Assembly: GCF_014805685.1 (NCBI RefSeq)
Contig: NC_060885.1
Coordinates: forward strand, 33,987,632-34,051,631
Direction: 5' to 3'
Source of the DNA: Silurus meridionalis
Taxonomy: Eukaryota; Chordata; Actinopteri; Siluriformes; Siluridae
DNA length: 64,000 nt
Positions within the stretch are counted from its first letter, which is position 1; each line of letters starts with the position of its first letter. A program made the position numbers and the translations under genes. Below, piece after piece: positions 54,259-64,000 of the stretch. The notes under the pieces were generated by a model. It had not been told where the DNA came from and searched no databases. It saw nothing but the letters and a program-made list of their open reading frames with translations.

Positions 54259-54641
54259 ACACTGGGTAAGTTGTGTGGCAGTTAGTGTGTGGTGAGCAAT
54301 GGAGTGGGTGACTGAGCAAAGGGTGTGAAGACCTGCTGGGTTACAGGCTCAGAATAAGAAAAGAAAATTAATTGAGAGTGGAAGTTTTGCATTTAGGGGA
54401 GGAGAAAAAGGCTATTTAATAAATTTTTTGCCAGGAGCCTATGTTGAAACTTTTTTGGATGTTTTTGCTTCATAACCCCCTGTTTTCAGCTTCTCAGCTG
54501 CCAGGGGGGCAGACGCCTGATTATTGCCCCCCTGGTTCAGGATACGCCCTCTGAAACCGTCCACAACTGACCTTCCATGCAGCCATTTCTGACACCTTCA
54601 TCACTATTGTCACCGGAACCTTCCATGCTTTTAACTTTGAG

Positions 54642-54709
54642 TCCTGGCTGGGGTTTGAACCAGCAACCTCTCAACCCAGAGGTAAAGCTCTTCCAATTGA
54701 GCCACAGGA
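54642..54709 (-). repeat. tRNA-like unit, minus strand
   Basis: Reverse strand reads TCCTGTGGCTCAATTGGAAG then AGCTTTACCTCTGGGTTGAG and ends CCAGCCAGGA. TCCTG/CAGGA can form an acceptor-like stem, GCTC/GAGC a D stem and CCTCT/AGAGG an anticodon-like stem; GGTTCAAACCC is B-box-like. It shares GAGGTTGCTGGTTCAAA with 54189-54258. Likely a tRNA pseudogene or SINE head. Confidence 0.7.
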
Positions 54710-54790
54710 CCTCCTGCAAGAACCTGATTTTTAGGCCCTTTTTTGGTTCTTTTATAAAACTTTTTAAACAATTTAAAGGAAAGCTAAGGG

Positions 54791-54857
54791 GTAGGAATTG
54801 AACCGGGTGAGTCAGATAGCAGAGGCCGCATCACTAACCACTACACTACCAGAGGAG
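54791..54857 (-). repeat. second tRNA-like unit, minus strand
   Basis: Reverse strand has TAGTGTAGTGGTTAGTGATG, an A-box region much like tRNA-Glu/Asp heads (54838-54848), and GGTTCAATTCC as B-box (54794-54804). It differs in sequence from the units upstream. Confidence 0.65.
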
Positions 54858-54859
54858 TG

Positions 54860-55965
54860 ACAAACAAGGCTTTGCTTATTGGACTCTTGGTTTTTCTATA
54901 GTTAAGAGACCACTGTTGTCTCTTAGATCATGATGGTAGAGGGTCAAAACTTCTCCTTCCTGTACATTCTCTCAGTTACTCGAAGTCTATGAGAAGTGAC
55001 TCAGGTACAAGAACCACATCTCCAACACCTGCACCACTGATATACCATGATTTACCAGCAACCAATTTTAATGACCTTTTATTGTTCTGTTTTTAAAAAC
55101 TTCTTATAATGTTCAATATGAAACTAGAGGTAAGAATCCAACCAGGAAAGTCTTCATCATAGATCACTAATGGCATTACTTCAAAACTCAAAACTTTGTT
55201 AGACATGTAAATAAGCAGGAAAGACAGAGACAAAGACAAAGAGACACAGACACAGCTTTAGAAAGAGTGAGAAACAAATAGAGAGACAGCAAGAGAGAGA
55301 CATATACAGTGAGACAGAGACATTTACTAAAAGAGACACAGAGACAATTAGATAGAGAAAATAGAGAGACAAAGATAGCGAGATATAGCCACTTCCTGTT
55401 AGAAGTGTTTCTCCCAGCGACTCTTAATGATCTCATTTACTAAATGAGCAGTAGTGAGTTAAGTGCTTGCTCAGGTGCCCAAAACTGGCAGCTTGGAGGT
55501 GTTAAACATGTATCATATTTACAGCATGTGATATGTATGTAAGCATATGTACAGTGATTAAATATAAAGGCTATATCAGTGCAGAGACGTGTGGACATCA
55601 TTAAGAGCCTTTGCTATGTTTCCACACGGACAGTTAATGAGGTGACACCGGAGAGACTGCACCTCTTCAAGTCAAGTCAGGAAGCTTATATATATAAAAT
55701 TATAGACATTTTACAGATTTAAATGATGTATTGTTTTTATCTGTACGATCAATAAAGACAGTCATTTAAGTTCGTGTCGCCATTATGAGGGAAAAACCCA
55801 CAAAACGCCCCCTAGAGGGTAAATTGTGTAAAACATGGCGGATTTGGTGTTTGATTTGAGACTTGGCGCGGAAATAAAACAAAAGTTTACTGATTAAAAA
55901 TATTTTTTATCTGCAGTTTATTTATTTATTTTATATCTATTTTATATTTTGTATCATTTCTGTTT

Positions 55966-55970
<5 letters not shown>
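54860..55970. other. intergenic sequence without recognised genes
   Basis: Mixed sequence with an AGAGACAAAGACAGAGACAC-type purine-rich stretch (about 55215-55385) and a SINE-like fragment (about 55450-55500). No ORF with family resemblance was seen. Confidence 0.6.
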
Positions 55971-56006
<36 letters not shown>

Positions 56007-56018
56007 TATATATATATA
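55970..56018. repeat. (AT)n microsatellite
   Basis: AT dinucleotides with TAAATATA interruptions. Confidence 0.93.
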
Positions 56019-56244
56019 AATACAAAACTAATTAAAATGTTGTTATCTAATGATTGTATCCAGGCTGAAGATCCACATATAGAACACAAGCAGAGAAAAG
56101 ATGATGATGATCAGGAATGTCTCTGTTCTCAGTCATGTTCTCATCACTGACTCCCTCTGTCTCATCCACATTAACCCCAAACTTCTTACTGCTTCTGCCT
56201 GCTGATTCTTATCTCCATAAACTAGTCTACATCTGTGGTGAGTG

Positions 56245-56552
56245 AGAGTCAGGACTTTATACACCAGCGGAGTGAAAAAGACGCGCAGTAACAGGAAATC
56301 AGTTGTTCGGCTGAAATCGATGCACAGTGAAAATAAAAATAATATTTCACCGAATCAATGGATTAAAACTAAAGTAACGAGCCGATTTTCCGAAAATGTA
56401 AGAAGTAGAAAGTACAGATATTTGTGTAAAAATATAATGAGTAAAAGTAAATAGTGGAGTAAAAGTAAATAGTGGAGTAAAAAACTGATACCAGAAAAAT
56501 CTACTGAAGTACAGTAACAAAGTATTTGTAATCCGTTAATTCCCTCCTCTGG
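56245..56552 (+). mobile_element. right part of an AGAGGTGGCAAAAGTAC element
   Basis: Has AGTAAAAGTAAATAGTGGAG, then CTACTGAAGTACAGTAACAA and the end CGTTAATTCCCTCCTCTGG, the counterpart of the left end at 52462. Confidence 0.65.
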
Positions 56553-57228
56553 TGATCATATATATCATGTAGAATTAATAATCAATAAATTCTACACAAA
56601 GAGAAACACGAAGAGAAAATCCAATTATAAATCAGATCCATGTCTCTAGGAGTCCAGGAGACTTTCCTGATGTCTTACATCACTGTAATCCCTGGATACT
56701 AATACGCTTTTTTTAAATTGCAGTTACATTTTTCTTACATTGTCAAAGTTTTATCTACACTACATGGAAAAAGTATTGGCACACGATACTTTTCCAGTCA
56801 CATGTGGTACAAACCACAAAGTTGGAGGCACACAATGGTGTAAGTCTTTTCCCTTCGTTGAACCACGAGACACAAAACTGGGAACAGCCTCCAAGTAGAG
56901 TAGAGGATATTATTAAAGCACATACTGATCTTATGCTAAAGTGTCCAAAGACTTTTGACCACATTGAGTGTATATAATCACACAGGTTACTGTCCTTACA
57001 TTTAAGCTAAGCTGAAGAAATGACAATGTTCCAACTCTGGAGTTTTATTTTGGTGTAATTTTCCTCATCAGTCACAATTACAGCTTTCAGATTGTGTGAA
57101 ACACGAAGGTTAATAAGTCTGTAAGTGTAGTTTGTTGCTCTGACCACTAGAGGTCAGTAGCATTAAACTGTCCTGACTTGAAAAACATGAACCTGCTGTC
57201 TGATTTTGTGTAGCTGTTCTTATGTTTA
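56553..57228. other. intergenic sequence without recognised genes
   Basis: Apart from the GGGACACC-family copy, unique AT-rich sequence; nothing recognised. Confidence 0.5.
56755..56965 (+). mobile_element. GGGACACC-family element, both ends present
   Basis: The left end ACTACATGGAAAAAGTATTG and the right end CAAAGACTTTTGACCACATT are roughly inverted. The middle has CACAAAGTTGGAGGCACACA. At about 210 bp this is an internally deleted copy. Confidence 0.65.
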
Positions 57229-57350
57229 TTCAATAATAATTATGATTAATAATAATAAAATAATAATAATAATAACAATAATAATTATTATTATTGTTGT
57301 TGTTTTAATATTATTATTGTTATTTTTATTATTATTATGATTGTTGTTGT
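57229..57350. repeat. (AAT)n/(ATT)n compound inverted microsatellite
   Basis: AAT units followed by ATT units and TTG units, so the two halves can fold back on each other. Confidence 0.9.
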
Positions 57351-57892
57351 TGCTGTTGCCATCGATTTTATTGCCACTGTTGAAGTTATTATGTGCATTT
57401 TTTCCCACTTGCTCTTTTTTGGATCTCTAAAAAAAAGAAAGAAAGAAATGCAAAGTTGAAAACCAGCCATTGTTGCATGACTTATTCCAACTAATAAAAT
57501 CATTTAAAGGAAAACCAAGTAAAAAAAAAAAAGATAATTTCATAAATATTACCATAAGATAAATATTTCATAAATATCTTTACAGTTAAAGGAAAACTCC
57601 AGCACCGGCCGTGGTGCGTCTCGAAGTATAAAACTGGTCATTTTGTTATTTCAATGATCAGTTTCTCTACTCATTAAAACACAATATAACTAAAAAAACT
57701 GTATGAAAACAAGAATCTATGTTTAAAATAATGAGTAAAAGCATCATGGAAAGCGTTAGTTTAGTTCTATAAAGTGCTTCATGTTGATTGTCAGTATGAC
57801 ACTTTTCATGTCCTTCAAACTCAATGACTTCCTAAGAAGATGTTTTATTAGACACTCTGTATTCCCAGGAACAACAAAGAAGGCATTTACCA

Positions 57893-57935
<43 letters not shown>

Positions 57936-59040
57936 GTTCTGTCTGGTGCTCTGTATATCTCTATCAACAGAGAAATAATAAAAGAATCCTCCTGCTCCAC
58001 AGTCCAGCTGCTCGAGAGTGTTTGCTGATTATACGGCATGTCATGGTATTTGCCCTTCACCATGTGAACAGCGAGGGCAACAGGTTTCCTCCCATCTGTA
58101 ACATGTTCATTTCTCAAAAACAACCACTTCATGACAGACACGCTAAATATCACGTGATAAAAGCCTGAAGGCCACGGCAGAAGGTTGAGATGCTGGATCA
58201 GGAAAGTATTCCAGGAACAAGTTCTACGCCCTCAACAGTCACATTCACACACTTTCAGACTGAAGGGACAGTGAGGGTGTAGAACTTGTTCCATGTGTGT
58301 GATTGTGGTTAGTAAAGCCAAGAGACTCACCTGCATGTTTCTGATGTGGAAGGAAACCAGAGAATCCTGAGGGAGAAGGTGATTTCTCAGAATTTAAGGT
58401 GATTGTAAACATAGCTGTGAAGCTTGAGTACCCTCTGGTGGCCAGAGACGGGAATGACAAATACACACCTTGTGCGCTATGTATAAAAATTGATGGTATA
58501 AAATAACATTAAAATGTATGCTGTAAAGCAATTTCTTAAGGGAAAATACAGAGAAAATAAACATATAAATAAACAGTGCCTTTTCTTTTTAATCTGATGA
58601 AAATGAAGTTATATTATGTACGCGAAGGCTTGAGTCTGGATCCTACCAAGGTTTCCTCCTCATATCGTCTCAGGAGGTTTTTTTCACTCACCACCATCAT
58701 CTCTGACTCTTTTATTACTGATAAACTTCTGGGAACTAATTTATTAATTTTACATTATTATTGTGATTTTTTTTATTCTATTTTTTTATTCTATTTATTT
58801 CTGCTTTGTGATGAGGAAAATTTTAATGACTGTACAAACATCCAGTTACTGTTTCTGCCTCTTTAGAAACAAGTCAAAATGTTCACCAGTGATAAAACTA
58901 CAGGTGTATAAATGTAATAAACATCACGAACAGGACGCGTGTTTATGCTCTGTACATATTTACAGAGTAAATCTGCACTCTGAACCTGTCATGTGGATAA
59001 AAGACAAATCACACCAGACACCTAACATGCTTTTATTGAT
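57351..59040. other. intergenic sequence with a (GT)n tract and a hairpin
   Basis: Holds (GT)n at 57897-57931 and a 21-bp-arm inverted repeat (58214-58292). The rest is AT-rich sequence with no gene. Confidence 0.55.
58214..58292. repeat. inverted repeat, 21-bp arms
   Basis: Arms 58214-58234 (GGAACAAGTTCTACGCCCTC...) and 58272-58292 are complementary at 20 of 21 positions, with a 37-base loop. Confidence 0.85.
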
Positions 59041-59710
59041 ATTGCCAATGCTCCACTCCATCCCTCCATCTTCTCCCACTGCTCTACTGATCCCTCCATC
59101 TTCTCCCACTGCTCTACTGATCCATCCATCTTTTACCCCTGCTCCACTGATCCCTCCATCTTCTACCACTGCTCCACTGATCCCTCCATCTTCTCCCACT
59201 GCTCCACTGATCCCTCCATCTTCTCCCACTGCTCCACTGATTCCTCCATCATCTACCACTGCTCTACTGATCCCTCCATCTTCTACCACCGCTCCACTGA
59301 TCCCTCCATCTTCTACCACCGCTCCACTGATCCCTCCATCTTCTCCCACTGCTCCACTGATCCCTCCATCATCTACCACCGCTCCACTGATCCCTCCATC
59401 TTCTCCCGCTGCTCCACTGATCCCTCCATCCTCTACCACTGCTCCACTGATCCCTCCATCATCTACCACCGCTCCACTGATCCCTCCATCTTCTCCCGCT
59501 GCTCCACTGATCCTCCATCCTCTACCACTGCTCTCTCCATCCTCTACCACTGCTCTCTCCATCCTCTACCACTGCTCCACTGCTCCCTCCATCCCTTTAC
59601 CACTGCTCCACTGCTCCCTTCATCCTCAACCACTAATCCCTCCACCCTCTACCACTGCTCCACTGCTCCCTCCATCATCTACCACCACTCCACTGATCCC
59701 TCAATGTACA
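59041..59710. repeat. 30-bp minisatellite (CTCCACTGATCCCTCCATC)
   Basis: About 20 units of 30 bp (TGATCCCTCCATCTTCTCCC plus ACTGCTCCAC), regular to about 59510 and then irregular. Because 30 is a multiple of three, long frames stay open on both strands. Confidence 0.96.
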
Positions 59711-60600
59711 AGACATGTTTTTTTAGACTGATTGTATTATTAAATCTTGTGTCCTAATGAACTGATATCAGGACATATTTATTGATCGATACTCTAAAAT
59801 TAGCTTCAGCACATAGTTCAGTATATGGAAGCATATCATTTTTTCTATAAAGCGCGTTTATTCCCACTTCGTTATCTTAACCAAATAGTTACTGTAAGTA
59901 TCGTAGCCTGAAAGGGCATTTTGTGAAGGAGTTTCAGTGTTCAGTGTGTGTTGTAGCCACTGTTCCTGCTGACTGTAAAAGAGAGATAAGCTCTTGGGAG
60001 TCAATATTTGCTATTCTCAGGTGTGCCACTGCTGGGAACATGTGTATCAAGAGAAGAAAACATTGTTTGACATTAAGAGCTGCCAAGCCTCAGCATTTAT
60101 TAACAAAAATACATCAAATAAAGCGATGCAGGTCACAGTGTTTTACTGGAAGCATGAAGTTTGGCAGAGACTTTGTTATTAAAAACCTAAAACTGTCTCT
60201 GATTGTGTTTTTAGCTGCTGTAGGTTTTCAAATCCTCATCCTTTATCTTGCATCACTCTGTAATCCATGATTGATTTATTCTTCTTTTCTATTTATCTAT
60301 ATTTTTGCTGCTATTGTTGTTTCATATCCAGAAGAAATGTTCCTGGTCTTCAACATCTTTGTCTTAGTCTTTAGATCTTTCTGGAAATTTGGTTGGTACA
60401 TAAAAATCACATAATAATCAGTTAGGATTAAATGAAATAACTTTTTTAATGAACTGAACTGAATTATTTATTTAATGTTTATTAATTACTGAAATTAGCC
60501 TATTTCAAGGGCTACCAGAATTCCTACTGACCATCACTCTCTCAGTTATACCTTCATAAACAGAACCCTACAGTAGATACTAGATACAGTATGCCCTCTC
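59711..60600. other. intergenic spacer between two minisatellites
   Basis: AT-rich unique sequence. No coding match or RNA gene was recognised. Confidence 0.5.
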
Positions 60601-61660
60601 ATGTACTCTCTCAACCCCACCCTCTCAATATTGCCCACCCCCTCATCCCCCTCTCAATAATGCCCACCACCCCTTATCCCCGCCCTCTCAATAATGCCCA
60701 CCCCCAACCCCGCCATCTCAATAATGCCCACCTCCTCACATCCTCTCCCGCTCAATAATGCCCACCCTCTCAATAATGCCCACCCTCTTAACCCCGCCCT
60801 CTCAATATTGCCCACCCCTTATCCCCACCCTCTCAATAATACCCACCCCCAACCCCGCCCTCTCAATAATGTCCACCCCCATCTCCACCCACTCAATAAT
60901 GCCCACCCTCTCAATAATGCCGACCCTCTCAACCCCGCCTCTCAATAATGTCCACCCCCATCCCCACCCACTCAATAATGCCCATCCTCTCAATAATGCC
61001 CACCCTCTCAACCCCGCCCTCTTGATAATGCCCACCCTCTCAACCCCGCCCTCTCAATAATGCCCACCCTCTCAACCCCGCCCTCTTAATAATGCCCACC
61101 CTCTCAACCCCGCCCTCTCAATAATGCCCACCCTCTCAACCCCGCCTCTTAATAATGCCCACCCTCTCAACCCCACCCTCTCAATAATGCCCACCCTCTC
61201 AACCCCGCCCTCTCAATAATGTCCACCCCCATCCCCACCCACTCAATAATGCCCACCCTCTCAATAATGCCCACCCTCTCAACCCCGCCCTCTTAATAAT
61301 GCCCACCCTCTTAACCCCGCCCTCTCAATAATGCCCACTCCCTTATCCCCACCCTCTTAATAATACCCACCCCCAACCCCGCCCTCTTAAAATGCCCACC
61401 TCCTCTCATCCCTGCCCTCTCAATAATGCCCACCCTCTCAATAATGCCGACCCTCTCAACCCCGCCCTCTCAATAATGTCCACCCCCATCCCCACCCACT
61501 CAATAATGCCCACCCTCTCAATAATGCCCACCCTCTCAACCCCGCCCTCTTAATAATGCCCACCCTCTCAACCCCACCCTCTTAATAATGCCCACCCTCT
61601 CAACCCCGCCCTCAATAATGCCCACCCTCTCATCTCCGCCCTCTTAATAATTCCCTCTTT
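60601..61660. repeat. minisatellite of CTCAATAATGCCCACCC / CTCAACCCCGCC units
   Basis: About 1.06 kb made of two alternating sub-units, CTCTCAATAATGCCCAC and CCTCTCAACCCCGCC (about 32 bp together), with longer higher-order blocks (for example GTCCACCCCCATCCCCACC recurs about every 250-300 bp). Confidence 0.95.
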
Positions 61661-63357
61661 CTCGATATAAAAACCTTTGTTTCTAAATATGAATAAACCT
61701 GCAGTGTTTTTGAAAAGAATGCAGGTGCACAGGAGCAAAACCAGACGCATTCTAAATCAATGATGCATTATTATACTATTATATTATTACACTATTACAC
61801 TAAGCAACTTGACAGTCAAACAATAGTCGTTTCTGTACAAAACAAAATCAAGTTCAGCAACTGACATCGAAGCCATTTTCTCTAATTATCAACCTACTTA
61901 CATCTTACCTCTCACCTAACTTGTTGTTTTAACTATTATATCTCACCTGACGAGCAGGTTGGGCAACAGCAGAGTGACAGCTTCATTAGGAACTCATTTG
62001 CCTCAGGGTTCTGACCTCATCCCCTCAGCACCTGGGCTGTGTGAAGCTTGCCACTGCACCACTGGGTTCAAGTTCAGTCTTGGAGAAGTGAGATTCCACA
62101 CATTCAGCCCTGAGGGCTTTCCCGAAATTTCTCTTCGATCCCCTGACTGGAAAACTCTATGGCAAGACATTTGCTCATAACTTTCCCGGGCGTAATGGCC
62201 GTATAGCTAATGGCCAGGATTAGATTTCTATTCAAGCAAAGAAGGAGGGGTTTCATTATGTACAAATGTGTAATGCTGCTTGTTTCTAGTCACAGTGAGC
62301 AGGTCAGAGACTGGCAGCTTTAAAACCACAAGAGTAACGAGGAAGGAGAGGCGCAATTCAAGACTCGTAAATACCACACTGAGTCAGGTCATTTTTATAA
62401 TGAATTCAAGAAGAGTGTATCAGTAGGTCAAAGGTTCACCGTCTTTACATCTCATATACACACATTTATCTACCAAACCTAAGGACATTATCCTCAGACC
62501 CTCTGCCCAATGTTGCTCCCCCGGCCTCCAGAAGCTCATGTTTTAGCTACAAGACCATCAGAGATGTTGTGTTTGAAGGTGTGGTGTCCTGCTAAGGTTC
62601 GCAGATCTTCCTCGGATGTTGACGAATCAGCGTACGAGTGTTGGGGAGGTTATTGCAACATTCTGTGCTCAGTTCCCTCCGTCAGATTCAGAAGGTTTGA
62701 CAGAAGATTACAGCTCTTACAGTGTGTGCATGGGGGAGGCATGTATTTATATCCTGGTGGGGGAACAAAAATTCCCACAGGGAAAGGAATATCTGAGCAC
62801 ATCGCTGGTGCCCATGTTGAGAACTGCTGCTCCAGCTTTCTCTTGAAAACTAAAATAACCAAGAGGTTACTGAGGTTAAGGTCTGAGGGTGGACTGATTA
62901 TCTGCATGAATAGACAAAATTAAAAATATTTAAATAAAAAATTTATAAATAATAAAGCATTATTTTTGTTGGATTTATTTATACATTTAGCAACAAAATT
63001 ATTTATTTATTTATTTATTTATAATTCCATTCAACTTCATTGTTATTTTTGTAGAGCTTTTAATAATGAACATCAAAGCAGTTTACAGAAATAAATAGAT
63101 TACAAATTTCAAAATGTAAACAAAGTTTATAGTATAAAATTCAATAGTTATTCAAAAGTTATTTATATTTATTATTATTTACAAATTACTGATATTAATA
63201 ATTGATGTTTAAATTTTCTTAATTACATTTTTTTTAATATTTAGATTTTTTTATGAATTTACTATTAATAATTATAAATCACATTATAATTAAAATATAA
63301 TTGTAAACAATGTATGATTTTTATTTTTAATCAATTTTAGACCAATAATAAGAGGAT

Positions 63358-63408
<51 letters not shown>

Positions 63409-64000
63409 TACCTCTTAATGTCTGATGTATTTTTTGTCTTTATTATTCATGATGATCATGTAAAATCTTTTGAAAAATGATTAGACCTTCGACCTCCAAA
63501 CTGTAAACGACTGATAAATGGGAATGACTTTAAGGTGGTCAGTCTTCTATCTGGGGAACACATGAACCTTGTTGATCCTTTTTTGCCTCCCAACTTCAGT
63601 TTGACAATCCAGACCCAGATGTGACCTTCACCTTGATGGCAGATTGACCAATCACAGTGTAAAAGCTGCCCTGAACACTTACAGACCTCTGTACACCAGT
63701 GCTGAGAAACCCTGACAAAATGATTTAACAGTTCTGTAAGCGGAGAAAGGAGGACTTAAAGACGCTTTGCATGAAAACCTACCGCCATACTTATTGGTGT
63801 ATCAATGCAAAAGTCACTAATAAGGACCTCTAAAAGGAAATGACCAGTCTATCCCGTGCACTTCGTACATTTGTGACACACTTGTGACTCGTTTAGCGAA
63901 TAACAGCCACCGAGAGACTCCATCAAGCCCGTTTCCTGTTATTACTTACACTAAAAAGCACAAGGAACAGGAGACAGGAGCAAAATGAAAAGGCAGAAAG
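61661..64000. other. intergenic AT-rich sequence
   Basis: No gene recognised. A weak relative of the 17890-18200 repeat is at about 63025-63110, and (ATT)n at 63361-63405. Confidence 0.55.

Noticed and set aside
58763..59731. 322-codon open frame on the plus strand
   Set aside because: It is created by the 30-bp minisatellite; there is no start context, splice signals or family resemblance, and the opposite strand is open as well.
52340..64000. exons of the usual neighbour fgfr2
   Set aside because: No kinase or Ig-domain coding block was recognised on either strand; it probably lies beyond the window.

Overview
This window is vertebrate nuclear DNA, almost certainly from a ray-finned fish. 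It has many long (AC/GT)n and (CT/GA)n microsatellites, tRNA-derived SINEs with fish-type tails, an L2/Rex-like LINE and several non-autonomous DNA-transposon families. An otophysan such as a catfish is plausible but not proven. There is no prokaryotic or viral gene layout.

One protein-coding gene is recognisable: wdr11 (WD repeat-containing protein 11, formerly BRWD2), on the + strand. 23 coding exons were placed by matching translated blocks to the remembered vertebrate WDR11 protein and by checking splice sites and phase at every junction. They run from 2485 to the stop codon at 50976-50978, followed by a 3' UTR with a poly(A) signal at 52310-52315. The first coding exons (about the first 320 residues, most of propeller 1) lie upstream of the window. 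The exons join in phase except for exon 4, where one base is missing from a C run (7925-7929). Two introns are unusual: the first complete intron is GC-AG, and the last is a textbook U12-type AT-AC intron.

Layout: 1-2484 is upstream intron. 2485-50978 is the wdr11 body, with several introns of 3-7.4 kb full of microsatellites, minisatellites, SINEs, a LINE in intron 14 (38652-40211) and relics of at least six DNA-element families. 52.7-54.86 kb, just past the wdr11 poly(A) site, is a tandem array of tRNA-like units with A-box and B-box promoter motifs, period about 180 bp, followed by two diverged units on the other strand. The array lies between two pieces of what looks like one split transposon. 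55-64 kb is intergenic, dominated by two long minisatellites (59.04-59.71 and 60.6-61.66 kb) and AT-rich DNA. fgfr2, the usual neighbour of wdr11, was not seen.

WDR11 is a scaffold of the WDR11-FAM91A1-C17orf75 complex, which works in capture of endosome-derived vesicles at the trans-Golgi, and has also been linked to Hedgehog signalling and ciliogenesis. The most interesting points are the tRNA-like array, the AT-AC intron, the exon 4 frameshift, a 72-bp near-perfect palindrome, and the many dinucleotide tracts sitting directly at wdr11 splice sites.
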